DNA of 64,000 nucleotides from Thermomonospora echinospora (GCF_900108175.1 NZ_FNVO01000020.1:62001-126000), one strand, 5' to 3'; shown: positions 36,745 through 45,814, numbered from the stretch's first letter. Translations and numbers: made by a program. The notes: generated by a model not told the origin, from the sequence alone.

Positions 36745-37332
36745 TCAGGTGGTCACGGGCAGCCAGGACGCGCGGCCCTGTTCGAAGGCGGTGATGTCGT
36801 CGGCGTGGCGGAGGGTCAGGCCGATGTCGTCCAGGCCCTCCAGCAGCCGCCAGCGGGTGTAGTCGTCGATCTCGAAGGCGGCGGTGATCCCGGCGCCGCG
36901 CACCTCGCGGGCCTGCAGGTCGACGGTGATCTCGGTGGCCGGGTCCTGCTCGGCGGCCCGCTGCAGCGCCTCCACGGTCTCGGCGGGCAGCACCACCGGC
37001 AGCAGCCCCATCTTGGTGGAGTTGTTGCGGAAGATGTCGCCGAAGCGCGGGGCGATGACGGCGCGGAACCCGTACTGCTGCAGCGCCCACACGGCGTGCT
37101 CGCGGGAGGAGCCGGTGCCGAAGTCGGGCCCGGCGATCAGGATGCTGGCGCCCTCGTACTGCGGCTGGTTCAGCACGAACGACGGGTCCTCGCGCCAGGC
37201 CGAGAACAGGCCCTTCTCGAAGCCGGTGCGGCTGACCTGCTTCAGCCACACCGCGGGGATGATCTGGTCGGTGTCGACGTTGCTGCGCCGCAGCGGCACG
37301 CCGCGGCCGGTGTGAACGGTGAACGCTTCCAT
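36745..37332 (-). CDS. leuD: 3-isopropylmalate dehydratase small subunit
   Basis: Swivel subunit of isopropylmalate isomerase (leucine synthesis). The 195-residue product has [35 protein letters not shown] with the substrate-binding loop, and [14 protein letters not shown]. Length is standard. It starts 46 bases after leuC. Confidence 0.97.
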   Translation of the reverse strand: MEAFTVHTGRGVPLRRSNVDTDQIIPAVWLKQVSRTGFEKGLFSAWREDPSFVLNQPQYEGASILIAGPDFGTGSSREHAVWALQQYGFRAVIAPRFGDIFRNNSTKMGLLPVVLPAETVEALQRAAEQDPATEITVDLQAREVRGAGITAAFEIDDYTRWRLLEGLDDIGLTLRHADDITAFEQGRASWLPVTT

Positions 37333-37378
37333 CGTCAGAGGTCTCCAGAGGTTCGGGTGAGGGACGGGCGGGGCGCCG

Positions 37379-38785
37379 CTAGAGGTCGGCCGGAGCGGCC
37401 AGCCGCCCGGTGACGGCGGTGGCGGCGGCGACGGCGGGCGACACCAGGTGGGTGCGGCCGCCGGGGCCCTGCCGGCCCTCGAAGTTGCGGTTGGAGGTCG
37501 AGGCGCTGCGCTCCCCGGCGGCGAGCTTGTCGGGGTTCATGGCCAGGCACATCGAGCAGCCGGCCTCCCGCCAGTCGGCGCCGGCGGCCTTGAAGACCTC
37601 GTCCAGCCCCTCGGCCTGGGCCTGCGCCTTGACCTTCATCGAGCCCGGGACGACCAGCATGCGCACGCCGTCGGCGACCTTGCGGCCCCTGAGCACCTCG
37701 GCCACGGCGCGCAGGTCCTCGATGCGGCCGTTGGTGCACGAGCCCACGAAGACGGTGTCGACCTCGATGTCGCGCAGCGGGGTGCCGGCGGTCAGGCCCA
37801 TGTACTCCAGGGCGCGCTCGGCGGCCTGCCGCTCGACCGGGTCGGCGAAGGAGGCCGGGTCGGGCACCGACTCGCCCAGCGGCAGCCCCTGGCCCGGGTT
37901 GGTGCCCCAGGTCACGAACGGGGTCAGCGTGGCCGCGTCGATCACGACCTCCTTGTCGAAGACCGCGTCGTCGTCGGTGCGCAGGGACTTCCAGTACGCC
38001 ACGGCCGCGTCCCACTCGGCGCCCTGCGGGGCGTGCGGGCGGCCCTTGAGGTAGGCGAAGGTGGTCTCGTCCGGGGCGATCATGCCGGCCCGGGCGCCCG
38101 CCTCGATGGACATGTTGCAGACCGTCATGCGGCCCTCCATCGACAGGCTCCGGATGGCCTCGCCGCGGTACTCGATGATGTAGCCCTGGCCGCCGCCGGT
38201 GCCGATGCGGGCGATGACCGCCAGGATCAGGTCCTTGGCGGTGACGCCCTCGGGCAGCTCGCCGTTGACCGTGATGGCCATGGTCTTCGGCTTGACCTGC
38301 GGCAGCGTCTGGGTGGCCAGCACATGCTCGACTTCGCTGGTGCCGATACCGAAGGCCAGCGCGCCGAACGCGCCGTGCGTGGAGGTGTGGGAGTCGCCGC
38401 ACACCACCGTCATGCCGGGCTGGGTCAGGCCCAGCTGCGGGCCGATGACGTGCACGATGCCCTGTCCGTCGTCGCCCATCGGGTGCAGCCGGACGCCGAA
38501 CTCGGCGGCGTTCTTGCGCAGGGTCTCCACCTGGGTGCGCGAGACCGGGTCGGCGATCGGCGCCAGCAGGTTCTGGGTGGGGACGTTGTGGTCCTCGGTG
38601 GCGATGGTCAGGTCCGGCCGGCGCACGGTGCGGCCGGCCAGCCGCAGCCCGTCGAACGCCTGCGGGCTGGTGACCTCGTGCACCAGGTGCAGGTCGATGT
38701 AGAGAAGGTCCGGCTCGCCTTCGGCGCGTCGCACGACGTGCGCGTCGTAGACCTTGTCGGCCAGTGTCCGGCCCATGAGCTCCAC
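37379..38785 (-). CDS. leuC: 3-isopropylmalate dehydratase large subunit
   Basis: Aconitase-type 4Fe-4S subunit. The 468-residue product has [31 protein letters not shown], and the cluster cysteines in [10 protein letters not shown] and [16 protein letters not shown] 38785 gives [18 protein letters not shown], with [12 protein letters not shown] being the family start. It is divergent from ndgR, which controls leuCD in relatives. Confidence 0.97.
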   Translation of the reverse strand: MELMGRTLADKVYDAHVVRRAEGEPDLLYIDLHLVHEVTSPQAFDGLRLAGRTVRRPDLTIATEDHNVPTQNLLAPIADPVSRTQVETLRKNAAEFGVRLHPMGDDGQGIVHVIGPQLGLTQPGMTVVCGDSHTSTHGAFGALAFGIGTSEVEHVLATQTLPQVKPKTMAITVNGELPEGVTAKDLILAVIARIGTGGGQGYIIEYRGEAIRSLSMEGRMTVCNMSIEAGARAGMIAPDETTFAYLKGRPHAPQGAEWDAAVAYWKSLRTDDDAVFDKEVVIDAATLTPFVTWGTNPGQGLPLGESVPDPASFADPVERQAAERALEYMGLTAGTPLRDIEVDTVFVGSCTNGRIEDLRAVAEVLRGRKVADGVRMLVVPGSMKVKAQAQAEGLDEVFKAAGADWREAGCSMCLAMNPDKLAAGERSASTSNRNFEGRQGPGGRTHLVSPAVAAATAVTGRLAAPADL

Positions 38786-38857
38786 CTCACCTGATCATCA
38801 CCTTGGGTCACCTCCGCGCGCCGGTGCGCGAAGGCCGAGGTCCCGAACTTGCATCTC

Positions 38858-38877
38858 ATATTTCAAGACTGCAATAT
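38858..38877. promoter_or_regulatory. dyad in the leuC-ndgR promoter region
   Basis: ATATTTCA-AGAC-TGCAATAT is an 8-bp inverted repeat with one mismatch and a 4-base centre, in an AT-rich patch that stands out from the GC-rich surroundings. It lies 6 bases before the ndgR ATG and 73 bases before leuC, placed for autoregulation and leuCD control by the IclR-type regulator. Confidence 0.55.
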
Positions 38878-38883
38878 CGAGGT

Positions 38884-39603
38884 ATGGACAACTCTAGCGG
38901 AGTCGGCGTACTTGACAAAGCGGTACTGGTACTGAACGCGCTGGAGGCCGGCCCCGCGTCGCTGGCCAGCCTGGTGCAGACCACCGGGCTGGCCAGGCCG
39001 ACGGCCCACCGCCTCGCCGTCGCGCTGGAGCACCACCGTCTCGTCCACCGAGACGCGCAGGGGCGCTTCATTCTCGGCCCCCGGCTGGCCGAACTGGCCG
39101 TGGCGGCCGGCGAGGACCGGCTGCTGGCGATCGCGCAGCCCGTCCTGGCCCAGTTGCGCGACCTGACCGGCGAGAGCGCCCAGCTCTACCGGCGGCAGGG
39201 CGACGTACGGGTGTGCGTCGCGGCGGCCGAGCGCAGCAGCGGCCTGCGCGACACCGTGCCGGTAGGCAGCGCGCTGCCGATGACCGCGGGCTCGGCGGCG
39301 CAGATCCTGCTGGCCTGGGAGGAGCCGGACCGGCTGCACCGCGGGCTGCGCGGCGCCAAGTTCGAGGCGGCCACGCTGGCGTCGGTACGGCGGCGCGGCT
39401 GGGCGCAGAGCGTCGGGGAGCGCGAGCAGGGGGTGGGGTCGGTGTCGGCCCCCATCCGGGGTACGGGCGGGCGGGTGGTCGCCGCCATCTCGGTGTCCGG
39501 CCCGCTGGAACGCCTCACCCGCTCCCCCGGCCGCCTGCACGCCGCCCCCGTGGTCGCCGCCGCCGAACGCATCTCCGAGGCGATGCGCCGCACCGCCACC
39601 TGA
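38884..39603 (+). CDS. ndgR: IclR-family regulator NdgR/LtbR
   Basis: Regulator of leucine (and other amino acid) genes in Streptomyces and Corynebacterium. The 239-residue product has an N-terminal winged helix (VGVLDKAVLVLNALEAGP, TTGLARPTAHRLAVALE) and an IclR effector domain with a GSALPMTAGSAAQILLAW strand. It starts with MDNSSGVGVLDKAV, as in the family. It faces leuCD across a 98-bp divergent promoter that carries a dyad. Confidence 0.93.
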   Translation: MDNSSGVGVLDKAVLVLNALEAGPASLASLVQTTGLARPTAHRLAVALEHHRLVHRDAQGRFILGPRLAELAVAAGEDRLLAIAQPVLAQLRDLTGESAQLYRRQGDVRVCVAAAERSSGLRDTVPVGSALPMTAGSAAQILLAWEEPDRLHRGLRGAKFEAATLASVRRRGWAQSVGEREQGVGSVSAPIRGTGGRVVAAISVSGPLERLTRSPGRLHAAPVVAAAERISEAMRRTAT

Positions 39604-39670
39604 CCTGTCCCGGACCCGGCGGTCCCCGCTCCGCCACGGTCACCTGGACGGAGAGTCCGGGGCGCCCCTC

Positions 39671-39709
39671 GGGACGCCGGCCGGGCAGCACCCGCCCGGC
39701 CGGCGTCCC
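39671..39709. terminator. bidirectional terminator between ndgR and the SGNH hydrolase gene
   Basis: A perfect 16-bp stem (GGGACGCCGGCCGGGC and complement) with a 7-base loop sits in the convergent spacer, 68 bases past ndgR and 8 bases from the other gene's stop. Confidence 0.8.
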
Positions 39710-39716
39710 ACCGAGG

Positions 39717-40457
39717 TCAGGCGACCAGCGCCGCCACGGCAGGGGCCAGTTGCCCGGCCCACAGGCGATAGCCCTCGGTGGAGGGATGGAACCGGTCGGC
39801 GGCGTAGAGACGCTCGTCGCTCAGGTCGGGCGCGGCGGCCCGCAGGTGGACGACCTGGGGCAGCCGCGCCGCGACCCGGCGGACGGCGTGGTCCATCGCC
39901 AGCGCCCGCAGCCCCATGACGCCCCGTAGCGGCTGCGGCAGGCTCGGAAACCTGTGGACGTGCGGCATTCCGGCCACCAGCACGGGCACCGGGCCGCCGG
40001 CCGCGCGGACGGCGGCGATGAGCTCGGTCACGTCCTGCTCCCAGCGCCGCAGCGGGCGCAGCTTGAGCAGGTCGTTGATGCCGACGAGGATCACCACCAC
40101 GTCGGCGGGCGCGCCGGCCAGGCCCGGCGCGAACTCCTCGCGCACCTGCCGGGCGGTCGCCCCGGAGCGGCCGGCGGTCCGCCAGGCCACCGGCCGCCCG
40201 GTGGCGGCGGCGAGGGCCACCGCCAGGCGGCCCGGCAGCGCCTGGTCGTGCCGCTCGGCCCCGACCCCGGCGGCGGTGGAGTCGCCCAGCACGGCCAGCC
40301 GGATCACCGGTCCGTCCCCGGCGGCCGTCCCGTGGTCGGGACCGGCGGCCTCGGGCAGGCGGGGCGTCCTGGCCCGCACACCCCGCCCCTGGACGGCCAG
40401 GATGGGGGCGAGCGGCAGCGCGAGCGGCTGGACGGCCCTGAGCGCGGCGAACCTCAC
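39717..40457 (-). CDS. SGNH/GDSL-family hydrolase
   Basis: The 246-residue product has a hydrophobic N-terminal stretch (about 8-22), the RTPRLPEAAGP linker and an SGNH esterase core: VLGDSTAAGVG with Ser60, a Gly block, ILVGINDLLKL with Asn, and the C-terminal DRFHPSTEGYRLWA with the Asp-His dyad. Acyl-ester hydrolysis is likely, substrate unknown. The GTG start overlaps the stop of the preceding gene (GTGA), so it is translationally coupled to the DUF3291-like and redoxin genes. Confidence 0.85.
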   Translation of the reverse strand: MRFAALRAVQPLALPLAPILAVQGRGVRARTPRLPEAAGPDHGTAAGDGPVIRLAVLGDSTAAGVGAERHDQALPGRLAVALAAATGRPVAWRTAGRSGATARQVREEFAPGLAGAPADVVVILVGINDLLKLRPLRRWEQDVTELIAAVRAAGGPVPVLVAGMPHVHRFPSLPQPLRGVMGLRALAMDHAVRRVAARLPQVVHLRAAAPDLSDERLYAADRFHPSTEGYRLWAGQLAPAVAALVA

Positions 40458-40879
40458 CGTTCCTCCGAAGGCTGCGCCAGGCGCTTTTCGGCCTCGGCCC
40501 ACAGGCCGGCCGCGCCGTTCCGGTCCCGGGGCAGCCCGTCGGCCGGGATCTCCCAGAATCTGAAGTCCGCTTCCAGCGTCCACGGCCGGATCCGCTTCAT
40601 GATCCGGCCGTGCGGGTCGGTGCGGGCGTAGCCGTACAGCGCCCTGCGGTCCGTCCAGGCCGACAGTGTCCAGAAGGTCCCCCGGACCGGGCTCGCGCGC
40701 AGCGAGACGCCGAGGGCGCCGGGCGAGCGCCGGGCCTGCCGCCACAGCCGCAGCGAGTGGATCAGGAAGACCGGCGAGCGCCAGGCCGTCCGGAGCCGGA
40801 ACCTGGAGGCCATGACCAGGGCGACCGTGCCGGTGTCCGGGTCTGCCGACGAGGTCCAGGGGATTTCCATGGGGTTCAC
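40454..40879 (-). CDS. DUF3291/antibiotic-monooxygenase-like protein
   Basis: The 141-residue product has a ferredoxin-like dimeric alpha/beta barrel pattern: TVALVMASRFRLR, LGVSLRASPVRGTFWTLSAWTDRRALYGYART. Such folds bind heme or quinone-like substrates in monooxygenases, but no activity can be named. The GTG start overlaps the redoxin stop by four bases (GTGA); an ATG lies three codons downstream. The C-terminal end runs into the SGNH gene start in the same manner. Confidence 0.7.
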   Translation of the reverse strand: MNPMEIPWTSSADPDTGTVALVMASRFRLRTAWRSPVFLIHSLRLWRQARRSPGALGVSLRASPVRGTFWTLSAWTDRRALYGYARTDPHGRIMKRIRPWTLEADFRFWEIPADGLPRDRNGAAGLWAEAEKRLAQPSEER

Positions 40880-41946
40880 TCCTGTGGGGTCAGCGGGCGG
40901 TAGAGGGGGATGCCGGCGTCCTCCAGCTCCGTGCGGAGGGCGAAATAGGCGTCGCCGAAGGGGTCCTCGCCGGTGAGCGGCATGAGCCCGCGGCGGATGG
41001 CGATGTCGTGCGGGGCCAGGGCCGCCGCGGCGTCCAGATGGCGGCGGGCGGCTTGCGCGCGTCCCCGCCGGGCGAGCCAGACCGCCAGCCGGGCGTGCGC
41101 GCGGGCCCGTCGTTCCTGCATGGTCGGCACCCGCAGGTGCTCACGGACCTGCTCGGCGTCCAGGCCGGCGTCGTCGTCGACCACCCAGCGGCGCAGCGCC
41201 TCCAGCGACCTGGCGGAGTCGAGCCCGTTCATGGAACGGAACAGGTCGGTGGCGGTCTGGGTGTCCTGGGGGCGGGCGATGCGGCCCTGCTCGTCCACCC
41301 AGACCACGGTCGGCACGTTGATCACGTTGTAGCGCTCGGCGACCAGCCCCTCGGCGTCGACCAGCGCCGGATGCGGCGACGGACGGCCGGCGTGCGCCTC
41401 GGCGATCCAGGGACGGGCGTCCTCGGCGGCGCGGTCCAGCGCCACGCTCAGCACGGTGAACCCGTGCCGTTCCAGCGCCTCGTGCCGTTCCTGCCAGGCG
41501 GGCAGGTCGTAGCGGCAGCCGCACCAGGACGCCCAGAAGACGATCGCCACCTTGCGGCCCCGGAAGTCCGCCAGGGACACACCGTCCAGCGTGAAGTCCG
41601 GGGCCCGCTCGGCGGTGAGGCCGCCGGCGGCGAACGGCCCGGCGCCCTCGGCGAAGGCGACCGCCCGCTCGTCCTCGTCGATCACGGCGAGCCTGCCGAC
41701 CAACTCGGCGAAGGCCGCGACGTCGACGCCCTCGGGGGTCTCGGCGGCGGCCGCGCGATGGACGGGCAGGCACGCCTCGTCCCGGCACCAGCCGTGCGGC
41801 TTGCGGGTCCAGCCGAGCAGCGGGCGGTCGAGGGGGGCCAGCAGCCGGCCGTCCCCGGCCGGGCGCGCGTCCAGCGTGTACGTCCCGTCGGCCTCGATCG
41901 CGGTGAACGTCCTGGCGAGCGTCTCGGCGGGCCTTGCAGTGGTCAT
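40876..41946 (-). CDS. redoxin-domain protein with a CxC active site
   Basis: The 356-residue product has a peroxiredoxin/thioredoxin-like central domain (about 112-260): FTLDGVSLADFRGRKVAIVFWASW followed by CGCRYDLP. Ordinary TlpA/AhpC-type proteins carry WCxxC; here the Pro is absent and the cysteines are Cys142 and Cys144, a CxC pair. Two more cysteines at 54 and 59 lie in the N-terminal domain. The C-terminal 90 residues are TPR-like helices. No signal peptide, so cytosolic. It is the first gene of an operon controlled by a divergent MerR regulator. Confidence 0.8.
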   Translation of the reverse strand: MTTARPAETLARTFTAIEADGTYTLDARPAGDGRLLAPLDRPLLGWTRKPHGWCRDEACLPVHRAAAAETPEGVDVAAFAELVGRLAVIDEDERAVAFAEGAGPFAAGGLTAERAPDFTLDGVSLADFRGRKVAIVFWASWCGCRYDLPAWQERHEALERHGFTVLSVALDRAAEDARPWIAEAHAGRPSPHPALVDAEGLVAERYNVINVPTVVWVDEQGRIARPQDTQTATDLFRSMNGLDSARSLEALRRWVVDDDAGLDAEQVREHLRVPTMQERRARAHARLAVWLARRGRAQAARRHLDAAAALAPHDIAIRRGLMPLTGEDPFGDAYFALRTELEDAGIPLYRPLTPQE

Positions 41947-41960
41947 GGCGATCCCCGTCC

Positions 41961-42005
41961 TTGGATACCTTCACTATCCAACGATTGGATAGTACTACTA
42001 TCCAA
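41961..42005. promoter_or_regulatory. tandem MerR-type dyads in the redoxin/MerR promoter
   Basis: Two identical dyads TTGGATA-N7-TATCCAA occupy 41961-41981 and 41985-42005, their centres 24 bp apart. The second is a perfect 21-bp palindrome. They fill the 70-bp divergent space between the redoxin operon and the MerR gene, and AT content here is much above the local average. They are probably the binding sites of the MerR product for both promoters. Confidence 0.75.
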
Positions 42006-42016
42006 AGGGAGGTGTC

Positions 42017-42646
42017 ATGAGGATTTCCGAGCTGAGCGAGCGCAGCGGGCTGCCGGTGCAGACGATCAAGTTCTACATACGGGAGGGGCTGCTGCCGAGG
42101 GGCGTCGCATCCGCCGCCACCCGGGCCGAGTACGACCAGACCCATCTGGACCGGTTGCGGCTCATCCGGGCGCTGCGCGAGGTCGGCAACCTGCCGGTCG
42201 CGGCGATCCGACGCATCGTCGAGGCGGTGGAGGACCCCGCCGTCGGGCTACACGACCTGTTCGGCACCGCCCAGTACGCGCTCCGCCCGCGTGTCCAGGC
42301 TCCCGAAGACGACCCGGACTGGGGGGCGGCCCGCCGGGACGTGGACGCGCTGATCGCCGAACTGGGCTGGCAGGTCACCGAACGGGCGCCCGCCCGCGAC
42401 CTGCTCACCCAGACCTTCGTGGCGCTGCGCCGGCTGGACTTCACGGTCACCCCCGATGACCTGCGCCCGTACGTGGAGGCCGCGGTGGCACTGGCCGAGC
42501 ACGAGACCGGAGGGCTCGCCGAGGACGCCTCGCGCGCCCGCGCGGTGCGCGGCATGCTGGCGACCGTGCTCTACGAGCAGGTGCTGATCGCCCTGCACCG
42601 GCTGGCCCAGGAGGACGCCTCGGCGCGGCACTTCGGCCCCTCGTGA
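42017..42646 (+). CDS. MerR-family transcriptional regulator
   Basis: The 209-residue product has the N-terminal MerR helix-turn-helix: MRISELSERSGLPVQTIKFYIREGLLP, followed by TRAEYDQTHLDRLRLIRALREVG. The C-terminal effector domain has no Cys metal-binding cluster, so a metal sensor is unlikely; a small-molecule or redox signal is possible. It is divergent from the redoxin operon across two dyads, suggesting it controls that operon and itself. GGGAGGTGTC provides the ribosome site. Confidence 0.9.
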   Translation: MRISELSERSGLPVQTIKFYIREGLLPRGVASAATRAEYDQTHLDRLRLIRALREVGNLPVAAIRRIVEAVEDPAVGLHDLFGTAQYALRPRVQAPEDDPDWGAARRDVDALIAELGWQVTERAPARDLLTQTFVALRRLDFTVTPDDLRPYVEAAVALAEHETGGLAEDASRARAVRGMLATVLYEQVLIALHRLAQEDASARHFGPS

Positions 42647-42674
42647 ACGGCCCGGCCGTGGGTAAAGGACCCGT

Positions 42675-43562
42675 GTGGATCTCGCCACCGTCGCACACGA
42701 GCTTTACGAAGTCAGGCCCGAGGAGTTCACCGACGCCCGCAAGCGCCTGGTGACCGCGGCCCGCTCGGCCGGTGACGCCGGGCTGGCCGGGCGGATCGGA
42801 CGGCTGCGCAAGCCGACCGTGTCGGCCTGGGCGGTCAACCGGCTGTCACGGGCGGCCGGTGACGACCTGGCCGGGCTGCTGCGGCTGGGCGCCGAGCTGC
42901 GCGCGGCCTGGTCGTCCGGCGGCCCCATCGCGGAGCTGGAGCAGCGCCGCGGCGAGATCGTCGCACGACTGCTGCGCACCGCCGAACGGCTGGCGGCCGA
43001 CGCCGGCCGGCCGCTGCGCGAGACGGCCCTGCGGGAGGTCGAGGACACCCTGCAGGCCGCCGCCGTGGACCCGGACGTGGCCGAGGAGGTCCGGACCGGC
43101 ACGCTGGACAGACCGCGCAGCCACACCGGCTTCGCGCCCGCCGCCTTCGCCGTCCCGCCCGGACCGCCCACATCGCCCACATCGCCCGCACCGTCCGGAA
43201 AGGACGGGCCACCGGCCACCTTGCGCGAGCCTCCCAAACCCTCGAAAGCTCCCCGGGAGCAGCGCGCCGAGCGGGAGCGGCAACGGCGTGCCGAAGCCGC
43301 GCGGGCCGCCGAACGCCGGGCCGAGGAGGCCGACAGAGCACGAGCGGAGTGGGAGTCGGAGGTTGCCGCGGCACGGCGGGAGCTCGACGAGCGCACCGCC
43401 GAGACCGACGAGCTGCGCCGCCGGCTCGACGAGGCGCTCGACCGCCGCGAGGCCGCCGAACGCCGGGTCCACGTCGCCCACCGCGAACTCGCCCGGGCGT
43501 CCCGCGCCGCCGACGAGGCCCGCCGCAGAGCTGCCGAGACCGCCCGGACCGCCCGCCGCTGA
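42675..43562 (+). CDS. conserved hypothetical with Arg/Ala/Glu coiled coil
   Basis: The 295-residue product has a helical N-terminal half (RIGRLRKPTVSAWAVNRLSR, LEQRRGEIVARLLRTAERL), a Pro/Ser linker near 155-190 and a long, highly charged coiled coil from about 195 to the end. The N-terminal PTVSAWAVNRL motif is one I recall from widespread actinobacterial proteins of unknown function. GTG 42675 begins VDLATVAHELYE. It ends 5 bases from the convergent NUDIX gene. Confidence 0.75.
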   Translation: MDLATVAHELYEVRPEEFTDARKRLVTAARSAGDAGLAGRIGRLRKPTVSAWAVNRLSRAAGDDLAGLLRLGAELRAAWSSGGPIAELEQRRGEIVARLLRTAERLAADAGRPLRETALREVEDTLQAAAVDPDVAEEVRTGTLDRPRSHTGFAPAAFAVPPGPPTSPTSPAPSGKDGPPATLREPPKPSKAPREQRAERERQRRAEAARAAERRAEEADRARAEWESEVAAARRELDERTAETDELRRRLDEALDRREAAERRVHVAHRELARASRAADEARRRAAETARTARR

Positions 43563-43567
43563 CCGGG

Positions 43568-43960
43568 TCAGCCCACCAGGTCGTGGGCGGCGGCCAGGTC
43601 GAAGGCGGCCCGCGCGGCGGGGGCGAGCAGATCCCGTTCGCCGGCGCCGACATAGACGCACTCGTCGATCTCCCCGGCCGGGCCGATCCGGCCGTGGAAG
43701 CCGGCGGTGAAGCAGGCCATCCGGACGTGCGTGTGCTCCGGCTGGTCATGGGCGGGGGCGTGCACGACGCCCAGTTCCCGGAACGTCCCGTGGTCCAGCT
43801 CGACGGCCAGTTCCTCGCGCACCTCCCGCGACAGCGCCGCCCAGTCCTCCTCCCCCGCTTCCCGCTTACCGCCCGGCAGGTAGAGCAGGTCACGGCCACG
43901 GGCCCGGACGGCGAGCATGCGGCGGTCGGCGGTGTGGATCCAGGCGACGACGTCCAGCAT
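43568..43960 (-). CDS. NUDIX hydrolase
   Basis: A 130-residue protein with the NUDIX box GGKREAGEEDWAALSREVREEL (residues about 32-53) fitting Gx5Ex7REUxEE, and MLDVVAWIHTADRRMLAVRARGRDLLYLP before it. Substrate is not predictable; nucleotide sanitation or ADP-ribose-type hydrolysis are options. ATG 43960 is chosen by domain start; the frame continues upstream to 44173 with unrelated residues. Confidence 0.88.
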   Translation of the reverse strand: MLDVVAWIHTADRRMLAVRARGRDLLYLPGGKREAGEEDWAALSREVREELAVELDHGTFRELGVVHAPAHDQPEHTHVRMACFTAGFHGRIGPAGEIDECVYVGAGERDLLAPAARAAFDLAAAHDLVG

Positions 43961-44117
43961 GCCGATGATCCTTCCAGACCGGGGGCGCACCGGTTCCGGG
44001 CACGTCCGGGCCGGAGGACGACGTCGGAAAATTTCCATAAAAAGGACGTATTGGGCGGCCGTGTTCGCGGGTACAACCGAGGTCGAGCTTCCCACCCCGA
44101 CGTGCGGAGGCTTGACG

Positions 44118-45809
44118 ATGCCCGCGACGGCTCCACCCCCTGCGGCCCAGACGGTGAACGTGCTGCGGGGCATGGCCGAACAGGAGATCTCCCGGCTGCT
44201 GGCGGGCTCGCGCCCGTGGACGTGGTGGCTGGAACACGCGGCCCGCTACGGGCGGCACGGCTTCACCAACACGGTGCTGATCGCGGCGCAGTGGCGCTTC
44301 GCCACGGACGTCCGCTCGTACGAGGAGTGGCGGGCGGCCGGGCGCCAGGTCCGCCGGGGCGAGACCGGGATCCGGATCATCTCCCGCAACGGGCGCTCGC
44401 GGGCGGTCTTCGACATCTCGCAGACCGACGGGCTGCCGGTGGAGACGGCCCGGGTGCCGCCGGAGACGGCGTACGAGCGACTGCGGCAGGCGGCGCACGG
44501 CCTCGGCCTGCGGCTCGACCACGAGACGCCCGCCGGCCGGGACGCGCTGACCGCGCTCGCGCTCCGGCTGGGCCACCGGCTGCTGCCCTCGCACACCGCG
44601 TCCGTGGCCTATCTGGTGCTCGCACATCTGGGCGTTCCAGGCTCGCACCTGGTCTTTCCCGAGGTGCGAAGCTGGGCGGAGGACACCGCCTCCGTCGTCA
44701 CCACCGGTGACCGGATCCTGCGCGCGGCGCGGGCCGTCGTGGACAGGCTCGACCTGGCCGAGTCCGCGCGCTCCTGCCTGCGGAACGCGCACGCGTTCTT
44801 CCTCGCCCAGGCGCCCGCCGGCCCGGTCCCCGCCCACCTGGCGCAGCGGGGGTTCCCGCCGGACGTCCTGGCGCGGTGGGAGATCGGGTACGCGCCGAAC
44901 TCGTGGCGGGCGCTCACCGAGCATCTGCGCGGGCTGGGGCACGACGACGAGACGATCCTCGGCGCCGGGCTGGCCCGGCGGGGCCGCGGCGGCGCGCTCT
45001 ACGACCTCTTCCGCGACCGGGCCGTGTTCGCCCTGCGCGACGGCGACGGCGCGATCGCGGGCTTCATCGGCAGGCGCCTGGACGGGGCGGACGGGGCGGA
45101 CGGGCCGAAGTACCTCAACAGCCCCGAGTCGGCGATCTTCCGCAAGGGCCGGCTGCTGTACGGGCTGCACGAGACCCGGGACAGGCTGGCCGGGGGCGCG
45201 CGGCCGGTCATCGTGGAGGGGCCGTTCGACGCCGTCGCGGTGAACATCGCCGCACCAGGCCACGCCGCCGTCGCCACCTGCGGCTCGGTCGTCACTGCGG
45301 CGCAACTGGAGGCGCTCGGCGTCGCCCTCCGGGCATTCGGCGCCGGGAGGGGGACGGACGCGGACGGGCCTGGAGTGCTGCTCGCCCTGGACGGCGACCA
45401 GGCGGGCCGGGCCGCCGCGATCCGGGCGTGGGACGTGCTCGCCAGGGTGAACGCGCCGGTGGACGTGGCGCTGCTTCCCGACGGCGGCGATCCGGCGGAG
45501 GTGCTGCGCGGGCGGGGACCGGCGGCGTTGCGGGAGGCTCTGGCGTCCGCGACCCCGCTGGCCGACCTGGTGGTGGACACGGCCGTCGAGCGGGCGGGCG
45601 GGGCGCTGCGTTCGCCCGAGGAACGGCTGGCGGCCCTGCGGGCGTCCACCGCGCTGATCGCCCGGACGGCCCCCGTCCACGTCGCCCGGCAGGTCGGCCG
45701 GGTCGCCCGGCGGCTGGGCCTCGACCACGCGACCGTCACGTCCGCGCTGGTCGAAGCCGTCACGGCGCCCCGCGGGCAGGAGTTCCCCCGCCCGTCCGGA
45801 TCCTCCTGA
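44118..45809 (+). CDS. ArdC-like N-terminus fused to DnaG primase core with Toprim domain
   Basis: The 563-residue product has an ArdC-like ssDNA-binding part (about 15-100: PWTWWLEHAARYGRHGFTN, YEEWRAAGRQVRRGETGI), a degenerate zincin-like region (LALRLGHRLLP near 148-157 where HExGH would be expected), then a DnaG catalytic core: IGYAPNSW, FRDRAVFAL, FIGRRLDG, KYLNSPES, LYGLHE, and Toprim EG at 367-368 with LDGDQAGRAA at 424-432. The CHC2 zinc finger of housekeeping primases is absent. Such fusions occur on actinobacterial plasmids and integrative elements, and may counter restriction while priming. ATG 44118 follows GGAGGC. The AT-rich patch upstream (GGAAAATTTCC at 44026) is unusual here. 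Confidence 0.8.
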   Translation: MPATAPPPAAQTVNVLRGMAEQEISRLLAGSRPWTWWLEHAARYGRHGFTNTVLIAAQWRFATDVRSYEEWRAAGRQVRRGETGIRIISRNGRSRAVFDISQTDGLPVETARVPPETAYERLRQAAHGLGLRLDHETPAGRDALTALALRLGHRLLPSHTASVAYLVLAHLGVPGSHLVFPEVRSWAEDTASVVTTGDRILRAARAVVDRLDLAESARSCLRNAHAFFLAQAPAGPVPAHLAQRGFPPDVLARWEIGYAPNSWRALTEHLRGLGHDDETILGAGLARRGRGGALYDLFRDRAVFALRDGDGAIAGFIGRRLDGADGADGPKYLNSPESAIFRKGRLLYGLHETRDRLAGGARPVIVEGPFDAVAVNIAAPGHAAVATCGSVVTAAQLEALGVALRAFGAGRGTDADGPGVLLALDGDQAGRAAAIRAWDVLARVNAPVDVALLPDGGDPAEVLRGRGPAALREALASATPLADLVVDTAVERAGGALRSPEERLAALRASTALIARTAPVHVARQVGRVARRLGLDHATVTSALVEAVTAPRGQEFPRPSGSS

Positions 45810-45814
45810 CGCCG

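Noticed and set aside
44118-45809. A complete integrative element around the primase fusion
   Set aside because: No integrase, excisionase, transfer genes or att repeats are visible on either side.
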